A DNA stretch of 64,000 nt from an uncultured Bacteroidales bacterium (GTDB taxonomy: Bacteria; Bacteroidota; Bacteroidia; Bacteroidales; Bacteroidaceae): positions 41,793 through 105,792 of the forward strand of contig CADAGO010000005.1 in assembly GCA_902787555.1 (NCBI GenBank), in the 5' to 3' direction. Below, piece by piece: positions 35,092 through 43,071 of the stretch. How positions within the stretch are numbered: position 1 is the stretch's first letter; every line of letters starts with the position of its first letter. The notes under the pieces were generated by a model. It was not told the origin of the DNA, searched no databases, and saw nothing but the letters and a program-made list of their open reading frames with translations. The position numbers and the translations under genes are program-made.

Positions 35092-36846
35092 TTACTTTAC
35101 CAAATCTTCCAGATTCATCTCCTCGCCATTCACCAGCACTCTCTTCACCTTCTTGCCATTGACAGTAAAGCTACCGTCTGGTTGTTTTTCCAGACCTGGC
35201 AGTCTGTTCAACATACTATCGAGAGGCAAATCGTCATTATTGGATTTGATGGCCAATCCATTTTCATTGCTCATAACTCGAGCTACAATGGTGTCTTGCT
35301 TTACCCTGGTTTTGATTTCAATGACTCCATTCTTGCCCTTTTCACCATAGATGGCTGTGGCAGCTCCGTCTTTCAGCACTGTGACTGATTCAATGTCTGA
35401 CTGCTTGATGCCGAATTCCTTCAGCATGAGGACATCTATCGAGGTTGGCTCATTTACATCTAAATGTTCTACTCCTTGCATGATGACTCCATCCACCACA
35501 AGGAGAGGTTCACCACCAGCAACTTCTCTTTTACGGGCATTTACATCCACAATTTGAATCAAATCATTTGGTGGCAGTACCACTTTCTTAGGCATGTTGG
35601 AAACCTTGGTTAGGAACGTCTTACATCCCACATACGACACTCTGATGTTGTGTTCTGGACTGACAATCTTGATAGAGAAGTTTCCATTGATGTCTGTGAC
35701 GGCATTGGCATAGATTCTGCCTTGTTCGTCTTGCTCTGTCACATTTGCCGTCTGTAGTGGTTCACCTTTCTCATCTGTCACCTGACCAGTCAACACCTGA
35801 CCAGGCTTGATGTCTGGAACCCCACTCTTGTCTCCCCCAAGGGGAGATGATTCAGTTCCCTCTTCTTGGGAGAGGGTTAGGGTGAGGTTGTTCTGAGTAG
35901 TCTGCTCATCCTGTAGGACGAATGAGGGGGAGGTCTGTTCTTCAATAGTCTTCACCAGGTCTTCTACTGGTTTCATGGCTGCAGGGGTTGCAAAAGCACT
36001 GATAGTGAGTGCTATCACAGGGATGGCAAACAATGCTTTGAGCATGAGCCATCTGTTTGATTTTTTCTGATACATCATAGCGATTCTTTTTTTGAGTGAG
36101 CCGTGATTCAGATTGTTGGTGAAAGGCTGCAGTCGATTCCCCACTACCTTCTTCACGAGAAATAATTGATATTGCTTTGCATCGATGCCTTGATTGATAA
36201 CTGCCTGATCTGCCTCATACTCATGGATGGTCTTGAGGTCACGGCTGATGAACCACACAAAGGGGTTGAACCACTGAATGGTCTTCAGCACCTGCATCAG
36301 CAGCAAGTCGTAGGAGTGTCCCAGCCTTATGTGTTCCTGCTCATGGGTGAGGATGTACTGGCGACCTGATTCATAGTCCTTCACACTCATCACAATGAAA
36401 TGGAAAATGCTGAATGGAGGTATCTCACCATTGATGAGGATGATGGTGTTGCCCTGCTCATCTTTCTGCTGAATACCCTTATGCATCAGTCGCACAAGGT
36501 TGATGACCTGGATGAGGGTGATGATCAGCATCACTGCCACTCCCGTCAGATAGACCCACATCATCACCTGCACCCAGTTGATCTGAGGCTGAGGCTCCGT
36601 GGCTTCATCTTCATATATAAAGACAATCCCTCTATCCGTCATATTCTCTATCAGCTGCACCTCCTCATTGATGATTGTAGGGTGCTCTGTGGTGATGTGC
36701 AGCATAGGCACTATAAATGCTGCCACCATGATGCCCAACAGCATCACACGGTTGAAGCGATGGAAGGTCTCCTTGCTCAGCAGTATGAAGAAACAACTGT
36801 AGAGCAGTGCCAGTGTAATAGCAGATTTGAGAATGAAAACCAACAT
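35092..36846 (-). CDS. BlaR1-type M56 peptidase sensor with carboxypeptidase-like and TonB-plug-like domains
   Basis: A 584-residue membrane protein. The N-terminal part has four membrane segments (about 5-25, 35-50, 92-117, 268-288) and the M56 zinc-protease site THEQEHIRLGHS (His168, Glu169, His172). The C-terminal part has a CarboxypepD_reg-like beta domain (about 352-425) and a TonB plug-like segment (LLVVDGVIMQGV, IESVTVLKDGAATAIYGEKG). No penicillin-binding domain is present, so it is not a beta-lactam sensor of the classical kind; it may sense an outer-membrane or periplasmic state. Residues 320-345 are coded by a dispersed repeat. It works with the BlaI-like repressor gene just upstream: cleavage of the repressor is the family model. 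Confidence 0.85.
   Translation of the reverse strand: MLVFILKSAITLALLYSCFFILLSKETFHRFNRVMLLGIMVAAFIVPMLHITTEHPTIINEEVQLIENMTDRGIVFIYEDEATEPQPQINWVQVMMWVYLTGVAVMLIITLIQVINLVRLMHKGIQQKDEQGNTIILINGEIPPFSIFHFIVMSVKDYESGRQYILTHEQEHIRLGHSYDLLLMQVLKTIQWFNPFVWFISRDLKTIHEYEADQAVINQGIDAKQYQLFLVKKVVGNRLQPFTNNLNHGSLKKRIAMMYQKKSNRWLMLKALFAIPVIALTISAFATPAAMKPVEDLVKTIEEQTSPSFVLQDEQTTQNNLTLTLSQEEGTESSPLGGDKSGVPDIKPGQVLTGQVTDEKGEPLQTANVTEQDEQGRIYANAVTDINGNFSIKIVSPEHNIRVSYVGCKTFLTKVSNMPKKVVLPPNDLIQIVDVNARKREVAGGEPLLVVDGVIMQGVEHLDVNEPTSIDVLMLKEFGIKQSDIESVTVLKDGAATAIYGEKGKNGVIEIKTRVKQDTIVARVMSNENGLAIKSNNDDLPLDSMLNRLPGLEKQPDGSFTVNGKKVKRVLVNGEEMNLEDLVK
35812..35889. repeat. Dispersed GC-rich repeat inside the M56 sensor gene, in frame
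   Basis: Two palindromic parts, TCTCCCCCAAGGGGAGA and CCCTCTTCTTGGGAGAGGG, followed by TTAGGGTGAGG, code for the low-complexity stretch LTLTLSQEEGTESSPLGG between the last membrane segment and the carboxypeptidase-like domain. The DNA matches the style of intergenic repeats common in Bacteroidetes. Confidence 0.7.
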
Positions 36847-36848
36847 AT

Positions 36849-36976
36849 TATTTATTATTTAACCATTTACCATTTAGCCATTTACTATTTAGCCATTTAA
36901 CCATTTACATCTTCTCACATTCTACTCCCCTCCATAGAGGGAGGGGCAAGGGGGAGGGTCTGCTAGAGGGGGTCTG
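36849..36976. repeat. Composite intergenic repeat, third copy with a doubled GC-rich part
   Basis: Diverged ATTTACTATTTAGCC units (36849-36906) are followed by CATCTTCTCACATTCTACTC, the same as at 526-545, then CCCCTCC...GGAGGGG and a second G-rich run. It fills the space between the BlaI stop and the M56 sensor start. Confidence 0.8.
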
Positions 36977-37372
36977 TTAGGGGTGGGTCTTTTTTATCAT
37001 CTCAATCATCTCTTCCAGATCCTCCTCTGATACTTCTTCATTCTGTGCAAAGAACGACAGCATTGACTTCAGTGAGCCAGCAAAGAGAGAGTTCTTCACA
37101 TCTTTCATCACACGGTTGGCATACATCTCACGGGAAATTCTGGGGAAGAACACCAAGGTCTTGCTACCCTCACCCTGCTTCTTTGAGCGGATAAACTCCT
37201 TCACTGTCAGTATCTTCAGGAAAGTAGCAATGGTGGAGTAGGCAGGACGAGGCTCTGGATACTCATCAATAATCTCATGAGTGGTCATCCCATCACCCTT
37301 GTCCCACATGATGTTCATAATCTCCATCTCAGCCTTCGTGAGTGTGCGTTCATTATTATTCTCTTTCTTCAT
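36977..37372 (-). CDS. BlaI/MecI family transcriptional repressor
   Basis: A 131-residue winged-helix repressor. LTKAEMEIMNIMWDKGDGMT and RPAYSTIATFLKILTVKEFI form the DNA-binding domain; the rest is the dimer domain (ANRVMKDVKNSLFAGSLKSM). It probably represses its own operon with the M56 sensor: a perfect ATCTAAA-CA-TTTAGAT palindrome lies between the promoter boxes. The protease partner gene follows after 130 bp of repeat. What genes beyond the pair are controlled is unknown. Confidence 0.93.
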   Translation of the reverse strand: MKKENNNERTLTKAEMEIMNIMWDKGDGMTTHEIIDEYPEPRPAYSTIATFLKILTVKEFIRSKKQGEGSKTLVFFPRISREMYANRVMKDVKNSLFAGSLKSMLSFFAQNEEVSEEDLEEMIEMIKKTHP

Positions 37373-37400
37373 AATTATTTAAACTTTTAGATTTCCGCTG

Positions 37401-37432
37401 CAAAGGTAATCTAAACATTTAGATAATGCAAG
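37401..37432 (-). promoter_or_regulatory. blaI promoter with operator palindrome
   Basis: Minus-strand TACCTTTG (37408-37401) and TTG (37431-37429) with a 20-nt spacer. The spacer contains ATCTAAACATTTAGAT (37409-37424), a perfect 7+2+7 inverted repeat in the position where a BlaI dimer would block polymerase. Confidence 0.8.
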
Positions 37433-37480
37433 AAAAAAACAGAAAAAATGCGCATCTCCCCTCATTTTTAACAATAATTA

Positions 37481-37506
37481 TTAGATATCAATCTAAATTA
37501 TTAGAT
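37481..37506. promoter_or_regulatory. Phased half-sites for the BlaI-like repressor
   Basis: TTAGAT (37481), ATCTAA (37491) and TTAGAT (37501) recur at exact 10-bp steps, the same half-site as the operator at 37409. They lie 60-80 bp upstream of the blaI promoter and may be an accessory operator. Confidence 0.5.
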
Positions 37507-37512
37507 ATAGCA

Positions 37513-37544
37513 ACAAAAAACTGCCCACATTGTCTGTGAGCAGT
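37513..37544 (-). terminator. Terminator of the GH51 gene
   Basis: On the minus strand ACTGCTCAC and GTGGGCAGT form a 9-bp stem (one T-G pair) with a 7-nt loop, then TTTTTTG. It is about 80 nt past the GH51 stop. Confidence 0.85.
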
Positions 37545-37625
37545 CTTTCTAGGTTGTAGGATGAAAGCTGTTTCAAGCCCCCATCGCTATTGTTTCATCT
37601 GCTGTCTTGCTGCAGATAGGGAGTG

Positions 37626-39596
37626 TTACTTTGCAAACTGGTAGATGACAAATGTCTTTGCAGGTACTGTGAGGGCATAAGTAGGAGCTGTAACTGTGAC
37701 TGATGTTGTCTTTGGCTCATACTTATGAGGTTCCTCGATGGTGTTCTCTCCATCCAGATTGTCGGCATGGAATGAGATGAGCTTACCTGCATGGTCGCCC
37801 TTCCAACCCTTGAAGTTGAGGGTTACATTCTGGGCACTATTGCCTGTGTTGACAATCTTCACGTTGTAGCACTCAGCCTTGCTGTCGTAGTTGGCACTTG
37901 CAAACAAGCCATCCTGGTCGCTGTTGCCAGCTACTGGTTTGCCATTCATCAGGAGTGATACGACATTGGTTCCCTTGGTGGTAGAATACATCTGTTGTAC
38001 CTGATAAGAGCATGAACGGAAGGAGTTGAGGTTGTCATACCAAATCATATCTGGACGCCACTGCCAGCCTTCTACATGCGCAAAGAGAGGGGCATAGGTT
38101 GCCATTTCCACTACATCAGCATTGCGTTCTACACCTGTGAGGAATGCTGCCTCAAGCAGTGCTGCATTGAAGTGATTCCACTTCTTGCCACTTCCATGAC
38201 AAGCATATTCACCTGCAAATACTTTTGAACCCTTACGTGGATAGTTGTCATAACGGTTACCACTGGCAAGGAACCAACGTTCAGGACGGTAGAAGTGCTC
38301 ATCAACAAGGTCTGCACCAATCTTGCGCATCTCTGGCCAAAGGAAATCAAAGTCAGCACCTTCACTGTTAGGACCTGATGTACCAATGATCTTTATATTT
38401 GGATAGAGCTTACGTACCTGGTCAACAAATGGCTGCAGGTGGTCGATATAGGTCTGACCCCATTGCTCATTACCTATAGCGACAAACTTGAGGTTGAATG
38501 GTGCTGGGTGTCCCATATCAGCACGCAGTTTTGCCCACTGGTTCTTGGCTGGGTCACCATTGGCAAACTCAATCAGGTCAATTACATCATCGATATAAGG
38601 CTGTAACTCATCAACAGGAACATGAGCAGACTCAGAACTATTCTGGAACTGACATGCTAATCCTACACTTACTACTGGAAGTGGCTCAGCACCTATCTCT
38701 TCAGAGAGCTGGAAATACTCAAAGAAGCCCAGTCCATAGCTCTGGAAGTAGTCAGGGAAATAACGGCTGGTGAATGTGTAGTGCCAACGGTTTTCATTCA
38801 AAGGACGGTTCTCTACAGGACCTACTGAGTTCTTCCACTGATAACGGGTAGGAAGGTCTGTACCCTCTACAATACAGCCTCCAGGGAAGCGGAATACACC
38901 TGGGTGAAGGTCTTCAAGAGCCTTAGCCAAGTCCATACGCATACCATTCTCATGGCCTTTGTAGGTCTTCACAGGGAAGAGACTGATGTGTTCTACATCT
39001 GTTGTCACCTTGCTGTCGCCCCACACACGCAGATGTGCTTTAGCAAAGGTTCTGCTTGGTTTGATAATGGCAGTATATTTCTTCCACTCCTTGCCGCTGA
39101 TGTCCACACCTACATTGCCTATTTTCTGGTCGTCGTTCATTGTGGCATTTTCTACAAGGTCAATCCATAACTTGGAGCTACCACCATCAGGAACACGTGC
39201 CCATACTGAGAAACGGTATTCCTCACCACCTTTCACACCCATGCCAAAGAAACCATGGTTCTCAATCATAGTGTGCTTGTCGCTGTGACCTGATGGAGCC
39301 AGACGTACATAGTGAGGATTCTTGTTGAATGGACCATCTTCCCTGAGTGTCACCTTGCCTGAGATGTCCCATCCTGTGTAAGGGTTTGGGAACTCAAATG
39401 AGCGGTTCTTCACCAGTTCACCATACAAGCCACCATCGGCAGCATAGTTAATGTCTTCAAAGAAGATGCCATACATGGTGTATGGAATAGCAGCCCCCAA
39501 CTTCTTGGGAGTAATGATAAATTCATGATCCTGGGCATTCATCCCCAATGAGCTTAGCGCCAAAGCGAAAGCAAAAGTTAAATTAGTTACTCTCAT
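37626..39596 (-). CDS. Secreted alpha-L-arabinofuranosidase (GH51)
   Basis: A 656-residue secreted enzyme. Signal peptide ends near residue 21 (LTFAFALALSSLGMNA). A carbohydrate-binding-like beta domain is inserted near the N-terminus (about 70-210), then the TIM barrel with FRFPGGCIVEGTD, and FVAIGNEQWGQTY holding the acid/base (Glu377). The nucleophile is likely Glu463 in VFAGEYACHG. A C-terminal beta-sandwich follows. GH51 enzymes release L-arabinose from arabinan and arabinoxylan. No T9SS-like tail is seen (it ends KTFVIYQFAK), so it may stay in the periplasm. It has its own promoter and terminator, and is not in a SusC/SusD locus within this window. Confidence 0.92.
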   Translation of the reverse strand: MRVTNLTFAFALALSSLGMNAQDHEFIITPKKLGAAIPYTMYGIFFEDINYAADGGLYGELVKNRSFEFPNPYTGWDISGKVTLREDGPFNKNPHYVRLAPSGHSDKHTMIENHGFFGMGVKGGEEYRFSVWARVPDGGSSKLWIDLVENATMNDDQKIGNVGVDISGKEWKKYTAIIKPSRTFAKAHLRVWGDSKVTTDVEHISLFPVKTYKGHENGMRMDLAKALEDLHPGVFRFPGGCIVEGTDLPTRYQWKNSVGPVENRPLNENRWHYTFTSRYFPDYFQSYGLGFFEYFQLSEEIGAEPLPVVSVGLACQFQNSSESAHVPVDELQPYIDDVIDLIEFANGDPAKNQWAKLRADMGHPAPFNLKFVAIGNEQWGQTYIDHLQPFVDQVRKLYPNIKIIGTSGPNSEGADFDFLWPEMRKIGADLVDEHFYRPERWFLASGNRYDNYPRKGSKVFAGEYACHGSGKKWNHFNAALLEAAFLTGVERNADVVEMATYAPLFAHVEGWQWRPDMIWYDNLNSFRSCSYQVQQMYSTTKGTNVVSLLMNGKPVAGNSDQDGLFASANYDSKAECYNVKIVNTGNSAQNVTLNFKGWKGDHAGKLISFHADNLDGENTIEEPHKYEPKTTSVTVTAPTYALTVPAKTFVIYQFAK

Positions 39597-39645
39597 ACTT
39601 TAAGTTTTATATGTGTTAGTAAGTCTTGTTTTCTATTTCGGGGGT

Positions 39646-39677
39646 CAAAGATAGCTATTTTCTTTCAATTCACCAAA
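39646..39677 (-). promoter_or_regulatory. Promoter of the GH51 gene
   Basis: Minus-strand TATCTTTG (39653-39646) with TTTG (39677-39674) exactly 20 nt upstream. Start near 39640, about 45 nt before the ATG. Confidence 0.8.
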
Positions 39678-39713
39678 TATAAACGGTTTAAATCCTGCTT
39701 ATTTTGAAGATTA

Positions 39714-39745
39714 TTTGAAAGTTTGGAAAAATAATTGTAAATTTG
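39714..39745 (+). promoter_or_regulatory. Promoter abutting the cobU start codon
   Basis: TTTG (39714-39717), 20-nt spacer, TAAATTTG (39738-39745). The cobU ATG begins at 39747, so transcription would start at or just inside the coding start. No cobalamin riboswitch fits in this space. Confidence 0.65.
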
Positions 39746-39746
39746 C

Positions 39747-40259
39747 ATGATGAAAAAGATAATTTTGATAACTGGTGGGCAGCGCTCAGGAAAGAGCTCA
39801 AGAGCAGAACAGTTGGCACTTGAGCTGAGTGACCACCCTGTATATATGGCAACTGCACATGTCTGGGATGATGAGTTTGCTGAACGTGTGAGGAGGCATC
39901 AGGAGAGGCGTGGACCTCAGTGGACCAACATTGAAGAGGAGCGTGAGTTGAGCAGGCATGATGTCACAGGGCGTGTGGTATTGGTGGATTGTTGTACACT
40001 GTGGGCTACCAATTATTTCAACGACAAGGAGGAAATAGATGTGATGCTGGAGCAGCTGAAGGCAGAATTTGACCGTTTCACCAGTCAGGATGCTACCTTT
40101 ATCTTTGTAACAAATGAGATTGGAATGGGTGGAGTGAGTGCCAATGCCTTACAACGCCGGTTTACTGACCTGATGGGGTGGCTGAATCAGTATATAGCAT
40201 CAAAGGCTGATGAGGTGATTCTGATGGTAAGTGGAATTGCTGTAAAGATTAAAGGTTAA
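39747..40259 (+). CDS. cobU: Adenosylcobinamide kinase / adenosylcobinamide-phosphate guanylyltransferase
   Basis: A 170-residue CobU/CobP. The P-loop ITGGQRSGKSSRAEQLA sits directly at the N-terminus, followed by YMATAHVWDDEFAERVRRHQ with the guanylylated His, and LVDCCTLWATN. The C-terminal FVTNEIGMGGV is the guanine-binding region. It phosphorylates adenosylcobinamide, then transfers GMP to it for the final steps of B12 assembly. Two ATGs lie side by side at 39747. cobT follows after 19 nt and cobS directly, forming a nucleotide-loop operon. Confidence 0.95.
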   Translation: MMKKIILITGGQRSGKSSRAEQLALELSDHPVYMATAHVWDDEFAERVRRHQERRGPQWTNIEEERELSRHDVTGRVVLVDCCTLWATNYFNDKEEIDVMLEQLKAEFDRFTSQDATFIFVTNEIGMGGVSANALQRRFTDLMGWLNQYIASKADEVILMVSGIAVKIKG

Positions 40260-40278
40260 TGGTTAAAGGATTAAGAGG

Positions 40279-41322
40279 ATGAGTTTCAAGGACGAGCTAC
40301 AACAGAAGATTGACAATCTGAACAAACCTAAGGGGTCTTTGGGTAGACTGGAATCGCTGGCACTACAGATAGGAATGATTCAGCATACACTTTCACCCAC
40401 CCTTCAGCATCCCTGCCACATCTTGTTTGGCGGAGATCATGGCATTGAGCATGAAGGGGTGTCACTTTCACCTCGTGAGGTGACTTGGCAGCAGATGATT
40501 AACTATGGTCGTGGTGGTGGTGGTGTGAATATGTTCTGCCGTCAGCATGGTTTTAAGTTGCGAGTGGTTGATGTGGGTGTGGACTATGAGTTTGACCCTG
40601 AGAAATATCCTCATATCATCAATCGTAAGGTGGCAAGAGGCACCAACAATTTCCTGCATGAAGCAGCAATGAGTGAAGCAGATTATCAGCGTTGTATGGC
40701 AATAGGAGCAGAGTTGGTGGACGATTGTCAGCAAGAAGGCTGCAACATCATCTGTTTTGGTGAGATGGGTATTGGCAACACCAGTCCTTCAAGTATCTGG
40801 ATGCACCTGATGCTTGACCTGCCCTTGGAAGCATGTGTAGGGGCTGGTTCTGGACTGAATGCAGCAGGCATTCAGCACAAACTGGAGGTGTTGCAAGCAG
40901 CTGTAGCACATTATCAGCAAAGCGGTATTAATAGCTTCCCTCCCCATAGCCGCAAATGGACAGAGACTGTGATACGCTATTTTGGTGGCTTTGAAATGGT
41001 AGCTGCTATTGGGGGCATGATTCATGCAGCCCATCTGGGTATGGTGGTGTTGGTAGATGGTTTTATCATGACAGCATGTATGCTGGCTGCTTCGCGTCTG
41101 GAACCTACCATCATGGATAATGCAGTATTTGGGCACTGTGGTGATGAAGGAGGGCATCAGTTGATGCTCAAGTCAATGGGAGCCGACCCTATTCTACATC
41201 TCAATATGAGGCTTGGTGAGGGAACAGGTGCACTTTGTGCCTACCCTATCGTACAAAGTGCTGTGAATATGCTCAATGAGATGGATAATTTTCAACATGC
41301 TGAAATCACAAAATACTTCTAA
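40279..41322 (+). CDS. cobT: Nicotinate-nucleotide--dimethylbenzimidazole phosphoribosyltransferase
   Basis: A 347-residue CobT, which activates the lower-ligand base as an alpha-ribotide. LNKPKGSLGRLESLALQIG is the family opening. LFGGDHGIEHEGVSLSPREV, FGEMGIGNTSPSS and the end segment LRLGEGTGALCAYPIVQSA (catalytic Glu) are all present. Length is normal. The natural base (dimethylbenzimidazole, adenine or other) cannot be told; no base synthesis gene is present here. Confidence 0.96.
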   Translation: MSFKDELQQKIDNLNKPKGSLGRLESLALQIGMIQHTLSPTLQHPCHILFGGDHGIEHEGVSLSPREVTWQQMINYGRGGGGVNMFCRQHGFKLRVVDVGVDYEFDPEKYPHIINRKVARGTNNFLHEAAMSEADYQRCMAIGAELVDDCQQEGCNIICFGEMGIGNTSPSSIWMHLMLDLPLEACVGAGSGLNAAGIQHKLEVLQAAVAHYQQSGINSFPPHSRKWTETVIRYFGGFEMVAAIGGMIHAAHLGMVVLVDGFIMTACMLAASRLEPTIMDNAVFGHCGDEGGHQLMLKSMGADPILHLNMRLGEGTGALCAYPIVQSAVNMLNEMDNFQHAEITKYF

Positions 41323-42099
41323 ATGAAACGAATCATTGCAGCAATCACTTTCTTTACAAGGATTCCTCTTTGGCGTATGGTCAATGTGTCAAAGCAGGAT
41401 TATGAGCATGTGGTGCCCCTGTGGCCGTTGATGGGATGGCTGACAGGGGGTGTGATGGCATTGGTGTTCTGGCTAAGTCAGATGGTGTTTCCTGTCTCTG
41501 TAAGTATCATCCTGTCTTTGGGTGCTCGTGTATTCCTGACAGGTGCATTACATGAAGACGGATTTGCTGACTTTTGGGATGGATTTGGTGGAGGTACTGA
41601 TAGGGAGCGTACACTTGCAATTATGAAAGACTCGCACATTGGTACCTATGGTGTACTGAGCCTTATTGTGTATTATATCATCCTTTGGAGCACCCTCACG
41701 GCTCTGATGCCCAGAATGGGCACACCATTATTGTTTGTTGCAGTAGACAGTTTGTGCAAGTACTTGAGTTCTACCATCATCTATTTCCTGCCATATGCTC
41801 GCACAGAAGCTGCTGCTAAGAATCAGCTGGTATATGCTCAGGTGAGTATTTGGGAGAAGCTATATAGCCTGATGTTTGCTTTAATTCCATTGGCTATCTT
41901 ACCCTTCACCCAAACAGTATATACACCTATAGCCCTGTTCATCAACATAGGATATACCTGTGTTGCTGCAATCATTGTTGCTATTGTGTTGTTTATCCTG
42001 ATGCACAAACGCATTCAAGGGTACACAGGCGATTGCTGTGGTGCCACATTTATTATATTGGAGACGGTATTCTATTTGGTTTTGTTAGCAGTAAATTAA
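41323..42099 (+). CDS. cobS: Adenosylcobinamide-GDP ribazoletransferase (cobalamin synthase)
   Basis: A 258-residue integral membrane enzyme that joins adenosylcobinamide-GDP to alpha-ribazole(-phosphate). The N-terminal AAITFFTRIPLWRM and the acidic motif GFADFWDGFGGGTDRERTL with IMKDSHIGTYG are diagnostic, and six to seven hydrophobic segments follow. It starts at the base after the cobT stop (TAA-ATG). The end overlaps the converging cbiB gene by 15 nt. The alpha-ribazole phosphatase (cobC of Salmonella) is not in this window. Confidence 0.95.
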   Translation: MKRIIAAITFFTRIPLWRMVNVSKQDYEHVVPLWPLMGWLTGGVMALVFWLSQMVFPVSVSIILSLGARVFLTGALHEDGFADFWDGFGGGTDRERTLAIMKDSHIGTYGVLSLIVYYIILWSTLTALMPRMGTPLLFVAVDSLCKYLSSTIIYFLPYARTEAAAKNQLVYAQVSIWEKLYSLMFALIPLAILPFTQTVYTPIALFINIGYTCVAAIIVAIVLFILMHKRIQGYTGDCCGATFIILETVFYLVLLAVN

Positions 42100-43071
42100 C
42101 CAGCATAACAGGGTTGCAAAAACCACAAAACAGAGTTCTGCAACAAAACAGATGGTGATGCTGAGCTGCATGTCAGACGTTGTGAGTGCCCGTTCATTAT
42201 AGCCAATAAAGGGTTTTACAACCAACTCGCCAAAATAGTTGTGAGGCCCACCAAATCGGCAATTCAGAATACCTGCTAAAGCAGCCTCTGGCCATCCACT
42301 ATTAGGTGAAGCATGTTGTGGACCATATTTTAGTACAAAAGAGAAAAGTGACATGAGACCTACTCCACGTCTTCCCTCTAAAGAGGACTCCTTTTGAGGA
42401 AATAGGAGTATTATCCTGCCAAACAATATAATCATCAAGGCAGTAAGACGGGCTGGGATATAGTTGGCTACATCATCAATTCGAGCAGCCCAGCACCCAA
42501 AGTCCTTATAGCGTTGATTGCGATAGCCAATCATTGAATCGAAGGTGTTGATGAGCTTATAAGTCAGCATACCAGGAACACCTAGCAACAGAAACCAGCA
42601 CAAAGGAGCAATGACTCCATCACTGAGGTTTTCTGCCAAAGTTTCCAATCCAGCAGTGCGTATCTCTTGAGCTGACAATTCACTGGTATCACGTCCCACA
42701 ATCCTGCCTACCTGCTTTCTGCCTGCCTCTAAACTGATGTCCACAGCCTTGAATACATCACGGACTTCTTTACGCAGTGTGTGGCCAGCCAAACAGAAAA
42801 AGATAAGGAGAATGCAGAGTGGGTCATAAATAAAAGGATAACCAGCCAGCCATCGAAATAAGAAAAAAGTAAAGACAAACACTACTGCTATTGAGAAAAG
42901 CACAAATGCAGCTCCTTTTATCATGCGTTTTTTCTCTTTATTAAGGAGTCGCTCTCCACAGGCTATCCATTTCCCAAAGAATACGACTGGGTGTGGAAGC
43001 CATGCTGGGTCACCCAAAAGCAAATCAAGTGCCCAAGCAATGAGCAGACAATATATTATTGTGCAATCCAT
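42085..43071 (-). CDS. cbiB: Adenosylcobinamide-phosphate synthase (CbiB/CobD type)
   Basis: A 328-residue membrane protein that attaches (R)-1-amino-2-propanol phosphate or its analog to adenosylcobyric acid. LLIAWALDLLLGDPAWLPHPV and LSDGVIAPLCWFLLLG, INTFDSMIGYRNQRYKDFG, and PNSGWPEAALAGIL are family motifs. Four to five membrane segments are seen. It overlaps the preceding aminotransferase gene by 16 nt, forming one unit with it and cobQ, and converges with cobS. Confidence 0.94.
   Translation of the reverse strand: MDCTIIYCLLIAWALDLLLGDPAWLPHPVVFFGKWIACGERLLNKEKKRMIKGAAFVLFSIAVVFVFTFFLFRWLAGYPFIYDPLCILLIFFCLAGHTLRKEVRDVFKAVDISLEAGRKQVGRIVGRDTSELSAQEIRTAGLETLAENLSDGVIAPLCWFLLLGVPGMLTYKLINTFDSMIGYRNQRYKDFGCWAARIDDVANYIPARLTALMIILFGRIILLFPQKESSLEGRRGVGLMSLFSFVLKYGPQHASPNSGWPEAALAGILNCRFGGPHNYFGELVVKPFIGYNERALTTSDMQLSITICFVAELCFVVFATLLCWLIYC

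Noticed and set aside
39661-39746. Cobalamin riboswitch before cobU
   Set aside because: The promoter abuts the start codon, so there is no leader, and no B12-box-like sequence was seen.
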